DNA of 64,000 bases from Ktedonospora formicarum (GCF_016587355.1 NZ_BNJF01000004.1:682001-746000), one strand, 5' to 3'; counted from the first letter of the stretch, positions 8,841 to 18,308 are shown. The notes: generated by a model from the sequence alone, not told the origin. Program-made: numbers and translations.

Positions 8841-8948
8841 CTAGATCGTAATCCCTAACACCTCCGCCAGATCGCATGTCAGTCGTTCTAGGTCCCTAGC
8901 AACTTCGGGCGACATCAGATGACGAAAATCACAGCACACCATACCCAT
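8841..8948 (-). CDS. Conserved 35-aa small protein, copy 3 of 3
   Basis: The peptide starts MGMVCCDFRHLM and continues SPEVARDLERLTCDLAEV-LGITI. The reading frame is intact in all three copies even though the DNA has diverged, and the frame ends at TAG. A hairpin follows directly. The upstream CGTTTCACACAGGTA block is shared with copy 2. A TGA lies in frame 17 codons upstream of the chosen ATG, so the gene cannot be much longer. Function is unknown; candidates are a regulatory or antitoxin-like peptide or an element-encoded microprotein. Confidence 0.55.
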   Translation of the reverse strand: MGMVCCDFRHLMSPEVARDLERLTCDLAEVLGITI

Positions 8949-9319
8949 GTGAAGACGCCATACCTGTGTGAAACGCAAATTCGTACATTCTCAGGATAGT
9001 GTCAGAGTTGGTTCAGCTTCAGCCATCACTTGTCGCTCCATATCCACCTTGCGAGGCCCACAATAGAGGCACGACCAGCGATCACAGCGCACGCCTCACC
9101 TCACCCGTTTCCCGATGGAGAAACCGATGGCGCAGCGCCTAGGCATCAGGACACACATAGAGCGTATCGATCCCATCCTCCAAATGCCAGTCCACCCGCT
9201 CCTCGACGGTCGGGGTATACACACAGCCTCATCGCATCGTCGTTTCCAACTCCTCTCACAACCACATAATATTGATAAAGTGTTATATACTTGTGTTTAT
9301 CAAACTTCTCAATGAAGAA
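8949..9319. other. Degraded coding debris
   Basis: After the leader of small gene copy 3, the minus strand retains a fragment reading CDRWSCLYCGPRKVD (about 9030-9080). This resembles a zinc-binding motif of replication- or transposition-type proteins, followed upstream by broken frames. It is too damaged to assign. Confidence 0.25.
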
Positions 9320-9750
9320 CTTGAATGCGGCTCCATAGCCTGCCAGAAACTGGTCATTATTCACCCAGCCAGCAGGGACCACCTCCCGCTGCAAGAGCGG
9401 CAACACCACATGTCCGCCACCAAAGACGAGGGAACCAACCCGAAAAAACATATCAAAGAGGGCAAGTCCCTGCGCGTGGACCACGAGCCGAAGCACTGGT
9501 AGTCCGACCAGGAGGACCATAAAGAGCACCTAGCAGAGCACCGCCCATCGCCATGACACCTTGAGCGGGAGCACCGTGCACTCACGGCCTCCGAGATGAC
9601 CAGCCAGACCTTGCTACTGATCACTGAAGGGCTGGCGCACCTCGCTCCAGGCTTTTTGCCTACGTAGAGGATGGGCGTGTGAGCCGAAGGAGGCAGTCCA
9701 GCCTGGGAGCAGCTCCCTGTACTGCTCGTCGCCAATGACCCCAACTTGAA
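9320..9750 (-). pseudogene. Chromate transporter (ChrA family) relic
   Basis: The minus strand encodes FFRVGSLVFGGGHVVLPLLQ followed by WVNNDQFLAGYGAA. This is the signature of the second CHR domain of ChrA-type membrane transporters, which export chromate. The first CHR domain is absent, the expected sequence after GYGAA (normally QAVPGPLF) is replaced by unrelated residues, and the linker upstream is in other frames. It is a remnant, probably truncated by a rearrangement near 9320. Confidence 0.65.
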
Positions 9751-9825
9751 AAATGTTTGTCTACACAGCTTGCCAGAGGCCGATTCGGCACAGGAGCTTG
9801 CCCAACTCTGTTGTATGGATAGAGG

Positions 9826-10719
9826 CTAGGGAACCACCTCTAACCCCGCATCTTCCGAGATAGCTTGTGTGAGTCGGGAAAGATCGGACTCGCCTCTGCC
9901 CTTTGCCACACTGCTGAGCAAGCGATTCTGGACAAGATGTGCGAGTGGGAGGGGCGCATAGACCTGACTGGCGTTATCCAGGAAAAAATTGATATCTTTT
10001 AAGCCCCATTGCAACTGAAAGCCGGGAGGGGTAAATCGCTGCTCGGCGATCAATGGACCATAGGTCTGATAGATCGGGCAAGCAAAGAGTGTCTGCGTAA
10101 ACAGAGACATCACGGCTGAGCGATCCATGCCGTTTTTCTCAACCAGAGTGAGCGCTTCGCCCATCGCCTCAATAGCCGAGATGATCATGAAGTTTCCGCA
10201 GAGCTTAATCACATTGGCCTGCTTCGGCTGCTCACCGAAGTCGAAAGGCTGCCCGAGAGCCTGGAGCACAGGTTGAGTACGCTCTTTCGCGATGGAAGAT
10301 CCCGCGACGCAGATCTTGAGCTGCGCAGCGGCAGCTGACTGGGGGCGACCAAAGACAGGCGCTGCAATATAAGAACTACCACGCTGCTTGTGCAGTTCCG
10401 CCAGTTTGTAAGCGAGATCCGGGGAGACCGTGCTCATCGAGATGTGGATACCTCCTGATCCAAGACGCTCTAAAAGGCCCTGCGCACCCAACGTCACGTC
10501 TTCCAGTGCTGCGTCATTGCTCACCATCGTCACCACCATTCCATCCACCTCGACGACCTCAGCCGGGCTCGATACTGCAATAGCGCCAACATCGACCAGC
10601 GCACTAGCACGGCTTTCGCTGCGATTATAGACCTTCACATGGTATCCGGCCTTCAACAAGTTCCGCACCATAGGCTGCCCCATGCTTCCAAGTCCGATAA
10701 ACCCAACAGATTGACTCAT
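9826..10719 (-). CDS. NAD(P)-dependent beta-hydroxyacid dehydrogenase
   Basis: This 297-residue protein belongs to the 3-hydroxyisobutyrate dehydrogenase/6-phosphogluconate dehydrogenase-like family. The N-terminus is a Rossmann fold with the motif GFIGLGSMGQPMVRNLL. The catalytic-lysine region reads KLCGNFMI near residue 170. The C-terminal all-helical domain follows, with GLKDINFFLDNA. Start: ATG preceded by AAAGGAG. The exact substrate cannot be read from sequence; many members reduce tartronate semialdehyde, succinic semialdehyde or related compounds. It stands alone, convergent with nothing obvious. Length is normal and no damage is seen. Confidence 0.85.
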   Translation of the reverse strand: MSQSVGFIGLGSMGQPMVRNLLKAGYHVKVYNRSESRASALVDVGAIAVSSPAEVVEVDGMVVTMVSNDAALEDVTLGAQGLLERLGSGGIHISMSTVSPDLAYKLAELHKQRGSSYIAAPVFGRPQSAAAAQLKICVAGSSIAKERTQPVLQALGQPFDFGEQPKQANVIKLCGNFMIISAIEAMGEALTLVEKNGMDRSAVMSLFTQTLFACPIYQTYGPLIAEQRFTPPGFQLQWGLKDINFFLDNASQVYAPLPLAHLVQNRLLSSVAKGRGESDLSRLTQAISEDAGLEVVP

Positions 10720-10905
10720 GGCTCGTATCTCCTTTTGCTTACAGGATATTCGTAAATGTGATCATCCGATGGAGAGTTTGCCAGAGCCTGAATGAATGAA
10801 CAAGAACTGTATCTAGACTAGTATAAAAACTGCTACCTATTCTTCCTCTACTTGAGTGGGGCATCTTGCATTTGGGCACGTGTTACAGCAACAAAGGCAG
10901 ATGAG

Positions 10906-11787
10906 TTAGCCTGTTGGTCTTTCCTCCTTTGGAACACTCAATTCATCAGCCTGTACCGAGTTGACAAGCCAGATCAGCTTCTGAAGAGTATCGGCTTGAG
11001 GCAACGGCGTATAGAGAAACATTTTCAGGTTAGGGTCATCCGTGATCTGCAGATTCGTTGCACGTAATAGGAGAGTGCCAACCAACGGATGGTTCATCTC
11101 CTTATGTCCAATGTGTGATTCTTCTACTTCATGCTGTTGCCACCACTCACGAAACTCAGGGCTCACTTGCATCAGGCGATCACGCCGTTCAATAAACCAG
11201 GCTTCATTGAGACTCCGCCCGCCACTGGTTCGAAAAAGGGCAAGTATCTTGCGAGCCCAACATATCCAATCAGGATAGAGCTGACGCTGATCAGGTCGTG
11301 TGAACATGATCCAGACCAAATTTCGTTCCCAATCCGACAACGCACTATAATCAGCAAAAACCAAAGATGCGGCACGATTCCAGCCAACAACATCCAGCCG
11401 TTCGTTTACGACAAAAGCGGGATACGGAAGGAGCGCATCAAGTACACTTTGCACTTCTTCACTAATGTATGGAATGTGCTTCTGTGTTGGCAAGGGCAGT
11501 TGTTCACGAGCTAACACATAGAGATACGTTCGCTCTTCAGATGTCAATTGGAGGGCTTGAGCCAAATTTTCGAGTACCTGCGCGGAAACCTGAATTTCCT
11601 GACCTTGTTCCAACTTCATATACCAGGTGAGACTTACCCCAGCGACTTGTGCGAGCTCCTCACGTCGGAGTCCGGGTGTACGCCGCCGCTTTGTTCCCTC
11701 AGGCAAAGAAAACTGGGAAGGTTTGAGACACTCACGATGTGTACGCAGAAAATGGGCAAGTTCGGCTCGGCGTTGCTTATTACTCAT
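10906..11787 (-). CDS. XRE/MmyB-type transcriptional regulator
   Basis: The protein (293 aa) starts with an XRE helix-turn-helix (LRREELAQVAGVSLTWYMKL, residues ~37-60). A long C-terminal MmyB-like ligand-binding domain follows (NERLDVVGWNRAASLVFADY; RNLVWIMF; EWWQQHEVEE), proposed in this family to bind a small hydrophobic ligand. Start: ATG preceded by GGAG. It is transcribed divergently from the monooxygenase-like and VOC genes at 12024 and 12445 and is the likely regulator of that pair. Confidence 0.88.
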   Translation of the reverse strand: MSNKQRRAELAHFLRTHRECLKPSQFSLPEGTKRRRTPGLRREELAQVAGVSLTWYMKLEQGQEIQVSAQVLENLAQALQLTSEERTYLYVLAREQLPLPTQKHIPYISEEVQSVLDALLPYPAFVVNERLDVVGWNRAASLVFADYSALSDWERNLVWIMFTRPDQRQLYPDWICWARKILALFRTSGGRSLNEAWFIERRDRLMQVSPEFREWWQQHEVEESHIGHKEMNHPLVGTLLLRATNLQITDDPNLKMFLYTPLPQADTLQKLIWLVNSVQADELSVPKEERPTG

Positions 11788-12023
11788 GGACCTGCTCCAT
11801 GGAAGGTAGTAGATTTTAGACTACTCTTTCTTCGGGGATGGCTCAATGCTTTTCCCCATGTCATACTCTCTCTGGTTGCGAAACAAACGAATCCAATCAT
11901 GGTACACATGTACACATCGATGGAAGTAGCACCCGCTATTGTACCACCAATCAGAGAGCAAAATAAAACACACTTGCTCTTCCATAGCAGGCCCTTTGGC
12001 CAAACACATTGAAGGAGAGAGAC

Positions 12024-12317
12024 ATGTATCACGTCGCCGTTTACTTCGATATCAAACCCGAACATCGGGATGACTTCATAGCCACTGCACTTGAGGATGG
12101 TCGCAATTCTGGTGCTAACGAGCCGGGCACCCGGCGTTTCGAACTCATCGTCGATGAGTCAAACCCCAATCGCTTCTATCTCAATGAGGGCTACGATGAT
12201 CTTGATGCATTTCATACGCATGCCAATGGGCAATACTTCAAGCGGTTCTTTGAAGCCATTAAGGACTATGCCGATGGTCCCACCTGGCTCATAAAAGGAA
12301 CTCGTATCGAAGGCTAG
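12024..12317 (+). CDS. Antibiotic biosynthesis monooxygenase-fold (ABM) protein
   Basis: This protein of 97 residues has the ABM dimeric alpha/beta barrel layout: MYHVAVYFDIKPEHRDDF at the N-terminus, then EPGTRRFELIVDESNPNRF, the FYLNEGYDD strand and the FHTHANGQYFKRF helix. Relatives are cofactor-independent quinol monooxygenases (YgiN type) or LsrG-like enzymes. I set the start at 12024 because GAAGGAGAG precedes it; a start at 12009 would place the ribosome site inside the gene. It probably forms an operon with the VOC gene 127 bp downstream. Confidence 0.82.
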   Translation: MYHVAVYFDIKPEHRDDFIATALEDGRNSGANEPGTRRFELIVDESNPNRFYLNEGYDDLDAFHTHANGQYFKRFFEAIKDYADGPTWLIKGTRIEG

Positions 12318-12444
12318 AGCATGCGACGCGCGAAGAAGACCCTTTTCTCGTCGCTTAGAGCACTGGGTATGGTTTTTCTTCGCCAAACAACTCTTGTACC
12401 AGCATTTGAAGATTGCATTACGAAACATGCTCTAGGAGGAAGAA

Positions 12445-12885
12445 ATGGATACATTCGAGCAAAATCCCGGGATAAAGAGCGCAGATCACATCGCATTGCG
12501 CGTCGCCGACTATGACCAGTCTGTGCGGTTTTATACTGGAACACTCGGTTTTGAGCTGGAAACAGAATGGACACTCGGCGAAGCTGCACCAGGGCTCCGT
12601 TTCGCTTATGTTCGCCTGGGTTCGTTCAAAATTGAGATCATCGGCGATGGACAACTCACCCCTGCGCCAGCCACAGTTGATATTCCCGATCATCTGAGCC
12701 GCAGTGGCTTTATTCACTTGTGTCTACGCGTTGAGAACCTCAACGACACACTGGCAGAACTGCGCCGCCGAGGGGTCGAGGTCTTCGTGGAACCATTCGA
12801 TGTTGAGCCGATCAGCCAGCACCTCGCACTAATCAAAGACAACAGTGGCAATGTGATCGAACTTGCCCAAGCCTTTGCTTCTTGA
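12445..12885 (+). CDS. VOC-family (glyoxalase/dioxygenase fold) protein
   Basis: This 146-residue protein carries two beta-alpha-beta-beta-beta modules: SADHIALRVADYDQSVRFY, then GFIHLCLRVENLNDTLAEL and HLALIKDNSGNVIELAQ. The metal-ligand positions expected for the fold are present (His in ADHIAL, Glu in FKIEII, His in FIHLCL, Glu in VIELAQ). It is probably a metal-dependent lyase or dioxygenase. The start has AGGAGG upstream. It follows the ABM gene on the same strand; the pair faces the XRE regulator and may act in detoxification of a small organic compound (inference). Confidence 0.82.
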   Translation: MDTFEQNPGIKSADHIALRVADYDQSVRFYTGTLGFELETEWTLGEAAPGLRFAYVRLGSFKIEIIGDGQLTPAPATVDIPDHLSRSGFIHLCLRVENLNDTLAELRRRGVEVFVEPFDVEPISQHLALIKDNSGNVIELAQAFAS

Positions 12886-12966
12886 TCTGACGGGAATCAT
12901 TAACGTTCCATGATCCTTAAGACAGCAGAAACGGTGCGTTCCACCATTACTTAGGCACGAAAGATA

Positions 12967-13002
12967 TAGATTTGGGAATTATCCGGATAATTCCCAAATC
13001 TA
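12967..13002 (+). terminator. Perfect palindrome after VOC gene
   Basis: TAGATTTGGGAATTATCC (12967-12984) is followed directly by its exact reverse complement (12985-13002). It lies 81 bp past the stop of the VOC gene. It could terminate that operon in either direction; there is no T-run, so operator function is also possible. Confidence 0.5.
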
Positions 13003-13133
13003 CAAGCAGTGGACGAAACTGGTCCATTCCGAGCGAAGAAAGAGAAACATCTCTCAGCTGAAGGCCGGTCCCGCTCCCGTCAGGGAATCATCGCGATCTG
13101 GCACTAGCTCTCATCTCACTGAGAAAGACAGCT

Positions 13134-13435
13134 ATGAATACGTATCCACAACGACCTCATGTGTATGCCCGCATGAAACGCACTGTTCTTGTCGAAGATG
13201 ATCAGATGCTTGGCAATCTCCTCCTGGAGATCCTCCAAGAGGAAGAGATCTATCAGGTTTCCTATGTCCTCAATGCGGAGGAAGCGCTCAGCTTGCTGCA
13301 AACAGAGACGCCCGAACTCGTCCTTATGGACATCAACTTCCTGGAATGAATGGCCTGGAACTCGTCGACTGGTTGAGGAAGCAAGAAGCGTATGCGCACA
13401 TCCCCATTCTTCTGATGAGTGCGAATATGCCCTAG
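13134..13435 (+). pseudogene. Response regulator receiver, N-terminal part
   Basis: The first 72 codons read RTVLVEDDQMLGNLLLEILQ and ETPELVLMDIN, giving the acidic pair (EDD) and the phosphorylated Asp region of a CheY-like receiver. The frame then breaks near 13343: GMNGLELVDWLRKQEAYAHI and ILLMSANMP continue in the next frame, consistent with one missing C. The gene is further split by an IS-end relic at 13464; its last segment reappears at ~13681. An orphan receiver, with no kinase seen nearby. Confidence 0.75.
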
Positions 13436-13463
13436 GAAGCTCAGAGCAGAGATCGTCTCAGAA

Positions 13464-13680
13464 CCGTTATCCGAAACTTACCCAAAGATGGACAAACCAT
13501 ATCTGGCGTTCGGTTCCTGCTTCAACGAACAACCTGCCTGGATCTACCAGGTCTTACAGGATCTCCACAGGCGTACATTCCGGTGTAACTCACCGTACAA
13601 GGAGCAATTCTCGCAGAAACGAGGGACGAACGCAAGAGCAACAGATGTCAACGGAAAGAGAGACTTGTCCACTCTTCAAG
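13464..13680 (-). mobile_element. Orphan TnpB-element right end (omega-RNA relic)
   Basis: The block starting CCGTTATCCGAAACTTACCC at 13464 matches the sequences downstream of the TnpB genes at 47151 and 53776. It also shares the following stretch (ATGGACAAACCATAT, TTCCTGCTTCA, CCACAGGCGTACATTCC, GTGTAACTCACGGTAC-like). In those elements this is the 3' end region expected to encode the guide RNA. Here no tnpB adjoins it in that orientation, so it is a solo end left after deletion. It interrupts the response regulator. Confidence 0.6.
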
Positions 13681-13765
13681 AAACTTGTTTTAACCCTCCA
13701 GAAACCCTTTGATATGGAAACGTTTCTCCAGGTGATCGCAGGTCTGCTGACCCCACAAATGCATA
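13681..13765 (+). pseudogene. Response regulator receiver, C-terminal part
   Basis: The segment encodes KKLVLTLQKPFDMETFLQV-IAGLL, the typical last strand (KP motif with conserved Lys) and final helix of a CheY-like receiver. It fits as the continuation of the receiver that begins at 13134, beyond the inserted IS end. It runs without a stop into the tnpB fragment. Confidence 0.6.
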
Positions 13766-13785
13766 ATGGCGCCGTTTCATTATTG

Positions 13786-14462
13786 GCAGAGTTTTATAGT
13801 GAGCTTCCCTCCATCGAGACGTCGATAGGCGCTGATCTTGGCTTGACGTCCTTTGTGGTCCTCTCTGATGGTGAGGTGGTAGGCAATCCCAGGTTCTTCC
13901 ACAAGGATGAGAAGAAGTTGGCGAAAGCCCAACGCCGTCATGCTAGGAAGCACAAAGGCTCGAAGAACCGAGACAAGGCTCGTCTCAAGGTGGCTCGCAT
14001 TCACGCCCGTATCGCTGATCGCCGCCGTGACGCGCCAGCACAAGCTCTCGACCCGACTCATACGCGAGAACCCGCGTCGTGTGTGTTGAGTCGTTGGCCG
14101 TCAAGAACATGGTCAAAAATGGCAAGCTCAGTCAAGCCATCAGCGATGTCGGATGGTCTGAATTTGTGGCGCAACTCGACTACAAAGCGCACTGGTATGG
14201 TCGAACCCTGGTCAAGATTGACAAGTGGTACCCATCGAGTAAACGCTGTTTCGACTGTGGCCATGTGCTTGACTCCTTACCACTTGAGATTCGGTCTTGG
14301 ACCTGCCCTGCATGTGGCGTCCATCATGATCGAGATGTGAATGCGGCAAAAAACATGGTGGCGGCTGGGCAAGCCGTCCTGGCCTGTGGAGAGTCCGTAA
14401 GACCCGGTGCGGTGAAAACCAAGCTGGGCAAGACTCCGCGAAGCAGGAAACCCTCGAAGTGA
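13786..14462 (+). pseudogene. TnpB (IS200/IS605 OrfB) C-terminal fragment
   Basis: The RuvC-like nuclease half is visible: GADLGLTSFVVLSDGEVVGN with the first catalytic Asp, then LAKAQRRHARKHKGSKNRDK, VKNMVKNGKLSQAISDVGW, the zinc ribbon CFDCGHVLD with CPACG, and DRDVNAAKNM with the last Asp. The frame shifts once near 14031 (one base missing). The N-terminal half of TnpB is absent. The element's right-end hairpin follows at 14473. It lies between two receiver-domain remnants. Confidence 0.75.
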
Positions 14463-14472
14463 TTCGAGGAAT

Positions 14473-14492
14473 CCCACGGCTAAAGCCGTGGG
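14473..14492 (+). repeat. IS605-type right-end hairpin
   Basis: CCCACGGCT (14473-14481) pairs with AGCCGTGGG (14484-14492) around a two-base loop, just after the tnpB fragment. Such subterminal hairpins mark the ends recognised by the Y1 transposase of IS200/IS605 elements. Confidence 0.6.
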
Positions 14493-14512
14493 AAGGATGT
14501 CAATCTTAACCT

Positions 14513-14850
14513 ATGGCCAGCAGGATAATTCCCGCCAGAATCACGGTGACGCTTTCGCAAATCCTTTTTGAGGATCTCAAGGAGGTTGAACACCTTCAAC
14601 CTGACCTCATTTTGTTGGATCTCCCCATTGGGAAGCGTCAAACAGAATGGGACTTCTTGCAGAAGCTCAAACTCCATCGCCCTACCATGCATATTCCTCT
14701 CATCCTTTGTACTGCTGCGCTCAACGAGGTTCAGGAACAGGAAACGGTTTTAATGCAAAAGGGGATTCTTGTTTTTACAAGCCTTTTGATATTGATGAAC
14801 TGCTTACCTTCGTCTCACAACGTCTGAGCCAGCCACAGATGAACAGCTGA
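14513..14850 (+). pseudogene. Second response-regulator receiver fragment
   Basis: The frame encodes HLQPDLILLDLPIGKRQTEW (phosphoacceptor Asp), HIPLILCTAALNEVQEQE and, in the next frame after a TTTTT run near 14777, YKPFDIDELLTFVSQRL. One missing T would restore a normal receiver ending. The first ~40 residues are missing because the TnpB element ends just upstream. Confidence 0.65.
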
Positions 14851-14984
14851 TAATCACTTAGTGGTGCCTCCACCCAAAGGGTCCATGCTGCATGAACGTT
14901 TCTCTTCGCTTCGCACAGCATATGCAGGAAGAGCTACACCACACTTGTCAAGGGGCGCGTCCATGCCAGCACGGACCCTACAAT

Positions 14985-15768
14985 TTACGAAATCTGATAG
15001 GTCGTGATTGCGGTTGGCGATGTAAGGCATGAGAGGTAATAGTGAGATTTTGCGATACTTGTATTCATATGGTAGTGGGGATCTGCTCTGGTCGTCAGTA
15101 ATGGTTCTGCAAGAAGGATCTTCCCTGTAGGATAGGTCCAGATATGTACCTCTCCGCTCTCATCGAGCGAAGCGAGGGCGTTATAGGTGAGCCAGGTGAC
15201 TGTGTTGACTTGGTGTGTATGTCCCAGGTAAAGCGCAAAGGATGTGTTAGTAGTAAACTGATAGACTTGTATAGACTGATCGAGGCTGGAAGAGACAATA
15301 CCGCTCATCCCAACATTGTAGCGCTGTGATCGCCTTCGTATGCTCATATTGAGTGACTATGTCATCATCTGCCCACACCTGTACGAGACCATTCTGGAAG
15401 CCAATCCCTATGTAAAGATGATCGTAGAAAGCGGTATCTACTGGTTGCTGGACAATCAGAGCCGTGATTGGCATGAGGGTTGGATACGTACGTTCAGGGG
15501 TGGGGTGAGTAGCGTCGGAGATGTTTGAAATATCATACAGGTAAACAGTGTTGTCGTTGCAGGCCACAGCAAGCATATTGCCCCATAAACACAACGCAAC
15601 AACTGGTGCAGGAGCATGAAGTTGCATTGTGGCTTGTCCAGTTGCGCAATCCCAGATGTGTACAACGGTGTCATTCTCAGCACATGTGGCAACATTGGTG
15701 TCCCAGGCTAGGTAAGAGAGGTATTTGACAGGCTTTGTGTGGCCAGTGTAAGAGACGATATGGTCCAC
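14985..15768 (-). pseudogene. WD40-repeat protein or kinase C-terminus, frameshifted
   Basis: Two minus-strand frames (15247-15768 and 14985-15347) encode WD40 units: YTGHTKPVKYLSYLAWDTNV, DTVVHIWDCATGQ, NTVYLYDIS, GLVQVWADDD, then SIQVYQF, GHTHQVNTVTWL and EVHIWTYPTGK. The frames join near 15315 with a +1 shift (an extra base or two missing). The unit begins 20 bp after the stop of the upstream Ser/Thr kinase, in a frame open back to that stop, so it may originally have been the kinase's extracytoplasmic WD40 domain, an architecture known in Ktedonobacteria. Confidence 0.6.
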
Positions 15769-15787
15769 ATAGAGAACATGAACGCTA

Positions 15788-17143
15788 TTATTTGGTACTG
15801 GCTACGATATTAAAAGGAACGTCAACGCCGTTGACAGAGGCGGCGGCAGCCTCCTGATATGGGACCTTTTGTCTCGATACAACTTTAATTTTCGTCAACT
15901 CAGGAGTTCGTGGAATGGTATCGTCTGGCGTGACGTAGGTGACGAGAGTGGCGATAGGGGCTTGCGTGGAGGTGGATTGGATCGGAACTGGAGGTTGCAT
16001 GTGCTTGTCGAAGAGCGCAGTAATGCCAATTGCTGCGAGGCCTACGAGTCCAAATGCGCCCCAGCCCACCATGGCCCGGCGGCTTACCAGTGCTGGAACT
16101 GGGACTGAGTTCTCTACTTTGTCGCTGAGTCGGTCCTTAAGGCCGATGTAGGCCTGCTTGAGCCGATACTGTACATCTACCATGCTTGTGGGGCGCTCCT
16201 CAGGAGACAATGCAAGCATACGAGCAATGAAGCTACCCAGTTCCAAGGGAAGGCCGGGCGTGGTGATGTGAATGGCAGGGAACGCAAAGGGATGCTCGGC
16301 AGGGTCCTGGCCTGTGAGCATCTGGTGGAGCAGGGCGCCCAGGCTATAGATGTCGGAGCGCGGTGTCGTCTGGGCCTTGCCATATTGTTCTGGGGCGGCA
16401 TAGCCTGGAGAGCCAAAGGCGATCGTGTCTTTGCTCTGTCCTGGCTTGAAGTGGCGCGCGATGCCAAAGTCGATCAGAGTGACGCGGTTTTTAGGACCTA
16501 GCATGATATTGGCGGGCTTGAGATCGCGATAGATCACGCTTGGCTCCTGGCGGTGCATATACATCAGGACATTACAAAGCTCAAGGGCAATCTCAATCAG
16601 AGTACACACTGTCTGCGGATAGCGATACTTGTCCAGGGTGAGAGTCGAGAAATACTTCTCCAGCGTTTGCCCCTCAATAAAGCTCATGGCGAGGTACCAG
16701 TGGGAGGCGTCGGTGAAATGGTCATAGAGGGTAGGAATTGACGGGTGCTTGAGCGTGCTCAGGATGGAGAGCTCTGTATGAAAGGTTGCGGTGGCATCAA
16801 TGATCTGGTCAGCGCTCATACCCTGCAGGTTGATGGCTTTAATGGCGACCACCAGGCGCTGGTTTTCGCGCTCGCAAGCCTTGTAGATGGAGGCATAGCC
16901 ACCTTCACCGATCTGCTCAAGGAGACGATATTTCTGATACAGGAGTGAAGCGGATGCTTGTGGGTTGGGAGGAGGAGTGGCCTGGGGCGAGGAGGGGGCT
17001 GCACTGGCTGTAAGTAGCATGTGTTGCTGCCCCGAAGAGGAGGAAGACGCGGTTGTGGTATTGGAAATAAGGGGTTGATGACAATAGAGACATTGGGCCA
17101 CGGTGTCGCTATTTTCGGCACCACAATAATCACAAAATAGCAT
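15788..17143 (-). CDS. Ser/Thr protein kinase with zinc ribbon and membrane segment
   Basis: Residues 1-25 are a zinc ribbon (CDYCGAENS with CLYC). After a Ser/Pro-rich linker comes a Hanks-type kinase from about residue 71: glycine loop IGEGGYASIY, lysine strand VVAIKAINL, catalytic loop VIYRDLKPANIML, DFG in LIDFGIARHF and APE in YAAPEQYG. A membrane helix follows near residue 365 (AFGLVGLAAIGITALF), then ~70 extracytoplasmic residues. I place the start at 17143 (MLFCDYCG), preceded by AAGGAG, rather than at 17188. The protein probably phosphorylates regulators in response to an external signal; the WD40 region just downstream may be its lost sensor part. All catalytic residues look intact. 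Confidence 0.85.
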   Translation of the reverse strand: MLFCDYCGAENSDTVAQCLYCHQPLISNTTTASSSSSGQQHMLLTASAAPSSPQATPPPNPQASASLLYQKYRLLEQIGEGGYASIYKACERENQRLVVAIKAINLQGMSADQIIDATATFHTELSILSTLKHPSIPTLYDHFTDASHWYLAMSFIEGQTLEKYFSTLTLDKYRYPQTVCTLIEIALELCNVLMYMHRQEPSVIYRDLKPANIMLGPKNRVTLIDFGIARHFKPGQSKDTIAFGSPGYAAPEQYGKAQTTPRSDIYSLGALLHQMLTGQDPAEHPFAFPAIHITTPGLPLELGSFIARMLALSPEERPTSMVDVQYRLKQAYIGLKDRLSDKVENSVPVPALVSRRAMVGWGAFGLVGLAAIGITALFDKHMQPPVPIQSTSTQAPIATLVTYVTPDDTIPRTPELTKIKVVSRQKVPYQEAAAASVNGVDVPFNIVASTK

Positions 17144-17313
17144 TGAGAGGGGGCGCTCCTTATCAGGAATGGTGATAAATATATGCATGAGTATAAACGA
17201 AAACAGGGGCGGATTGTCAAATGGATTGTATTGTAAAGCCCGCTACTAGCGTACTCAGCTACTTTCCGCAAATGCGCTGTGATGTGTTTAAAAGGAAGCC
17301 TCCTGTTCTTCTT

Positions 17314-18308
17314 TTAATGAGTAACCCGAACGATCATCTTGCCACTGTTGTCTCCACGGAGCATCCCGAGGAAGGCATCGATGATCTGGCTAAAACCCTC
17401 AACCACCGTCTGATCGACGACGATGCGCCCCGATTGGATATGTGGCGTGAGCAGTTCCTCCAGTTCGCCTCGAACGTGCTGGTAGTCGCGGACAGAGAAG
17501 CCCTCCAGGCGGAGGCTTTTCAGCACAACGCCAAAGAGGTTGCGAGGAGCGGCTGGGGGCTCAGTGCTGTTGTACTGGGCCACCGCACCGCACAACGCAA
17601 CGCGCCCGTGTTCATGCAGAGCACTGATCGCCGCTTCGAGATGCTCTCCACCAACGTTGTCGAGATAGATGTCGATTCCTTGGGGGCAACCTGTGTCAGC
17701 AGTTCGCTGACAGGGCCATCGTGGTAGTCGAAAGCGGCGTCGAACCCCAGGTCTTTCGTGAGATGCGTGACTTTGGCAGCTGATCCCGCACTGCCAATCA
17801 CTCGACTGGCACCCAGCAGGCGGGCGATTTGCCCTGCTGCACTCCCAACGCCGCCGGCAGCCGCCGAGATAAACACGGACTCTTCTGTTTGGAGACGAGC
17901 AATTTTCGTCAGGGCCACGTAGGCGGCGAGGCCCGTTCCGCCAAGAATGCCCAGATACGCGCTAATAGGAACCCCTGGCACCTGTGGCAACCCCTGAACA
18001 TCCTCAGCACGAACCAGCGCATGCGTACGCCACCCTTTGCGGTGAAGCACCAGATCGCCTCTGACCAGGTGGGGAATCCGAGATTCCACCACGCAACCAA
18101 TCGCTCTGCCATCCAGAGGGGTGTGGAGATCCCATACTGCATCCATAGACGAGCGCATATAGGGGTCTACAGAGAGGTAGATATTCTCCACCAGGGCTTC
18201 TCCTGGTTCGGGCCTGGAGATGGGAGCCTCCACGAATGCGAAATGCTCGGTAGCTGGCCATCCCTGGGGACGGCTGACCTGATGTACCATTATTGCTTTA
18301 TCTATCAT
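17314..18308 (-). CDS. MDR-family NADP-dependent oxidoreductase, frameshifted
   Basis: The product resembles 2-alkenal/prostaglandin reductases: VHQVSRPQGWPATEHFAFVE at the N-terminus, LSVDPYMRSSMD, then the nucleotide-binding loop AAAGGVGSAAGQIARLLGA. The frame breaks at ~17685 in CCCCCAA, where one missing A would restore APKGIDIYLDNVGGEHLEAA; the second part (17314-17595 and beyond) continues normally to the end (GKMIVRV). The start at 18308 (MIDKAIMV) is favoured over 18335. It is the last gene of a minus-strand run with the serine hydrolase and MFS transporter (49 and 39 bp gaps), likely one operon. Either a recent pseudogene or an assembly error. Confidence 0.75.
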
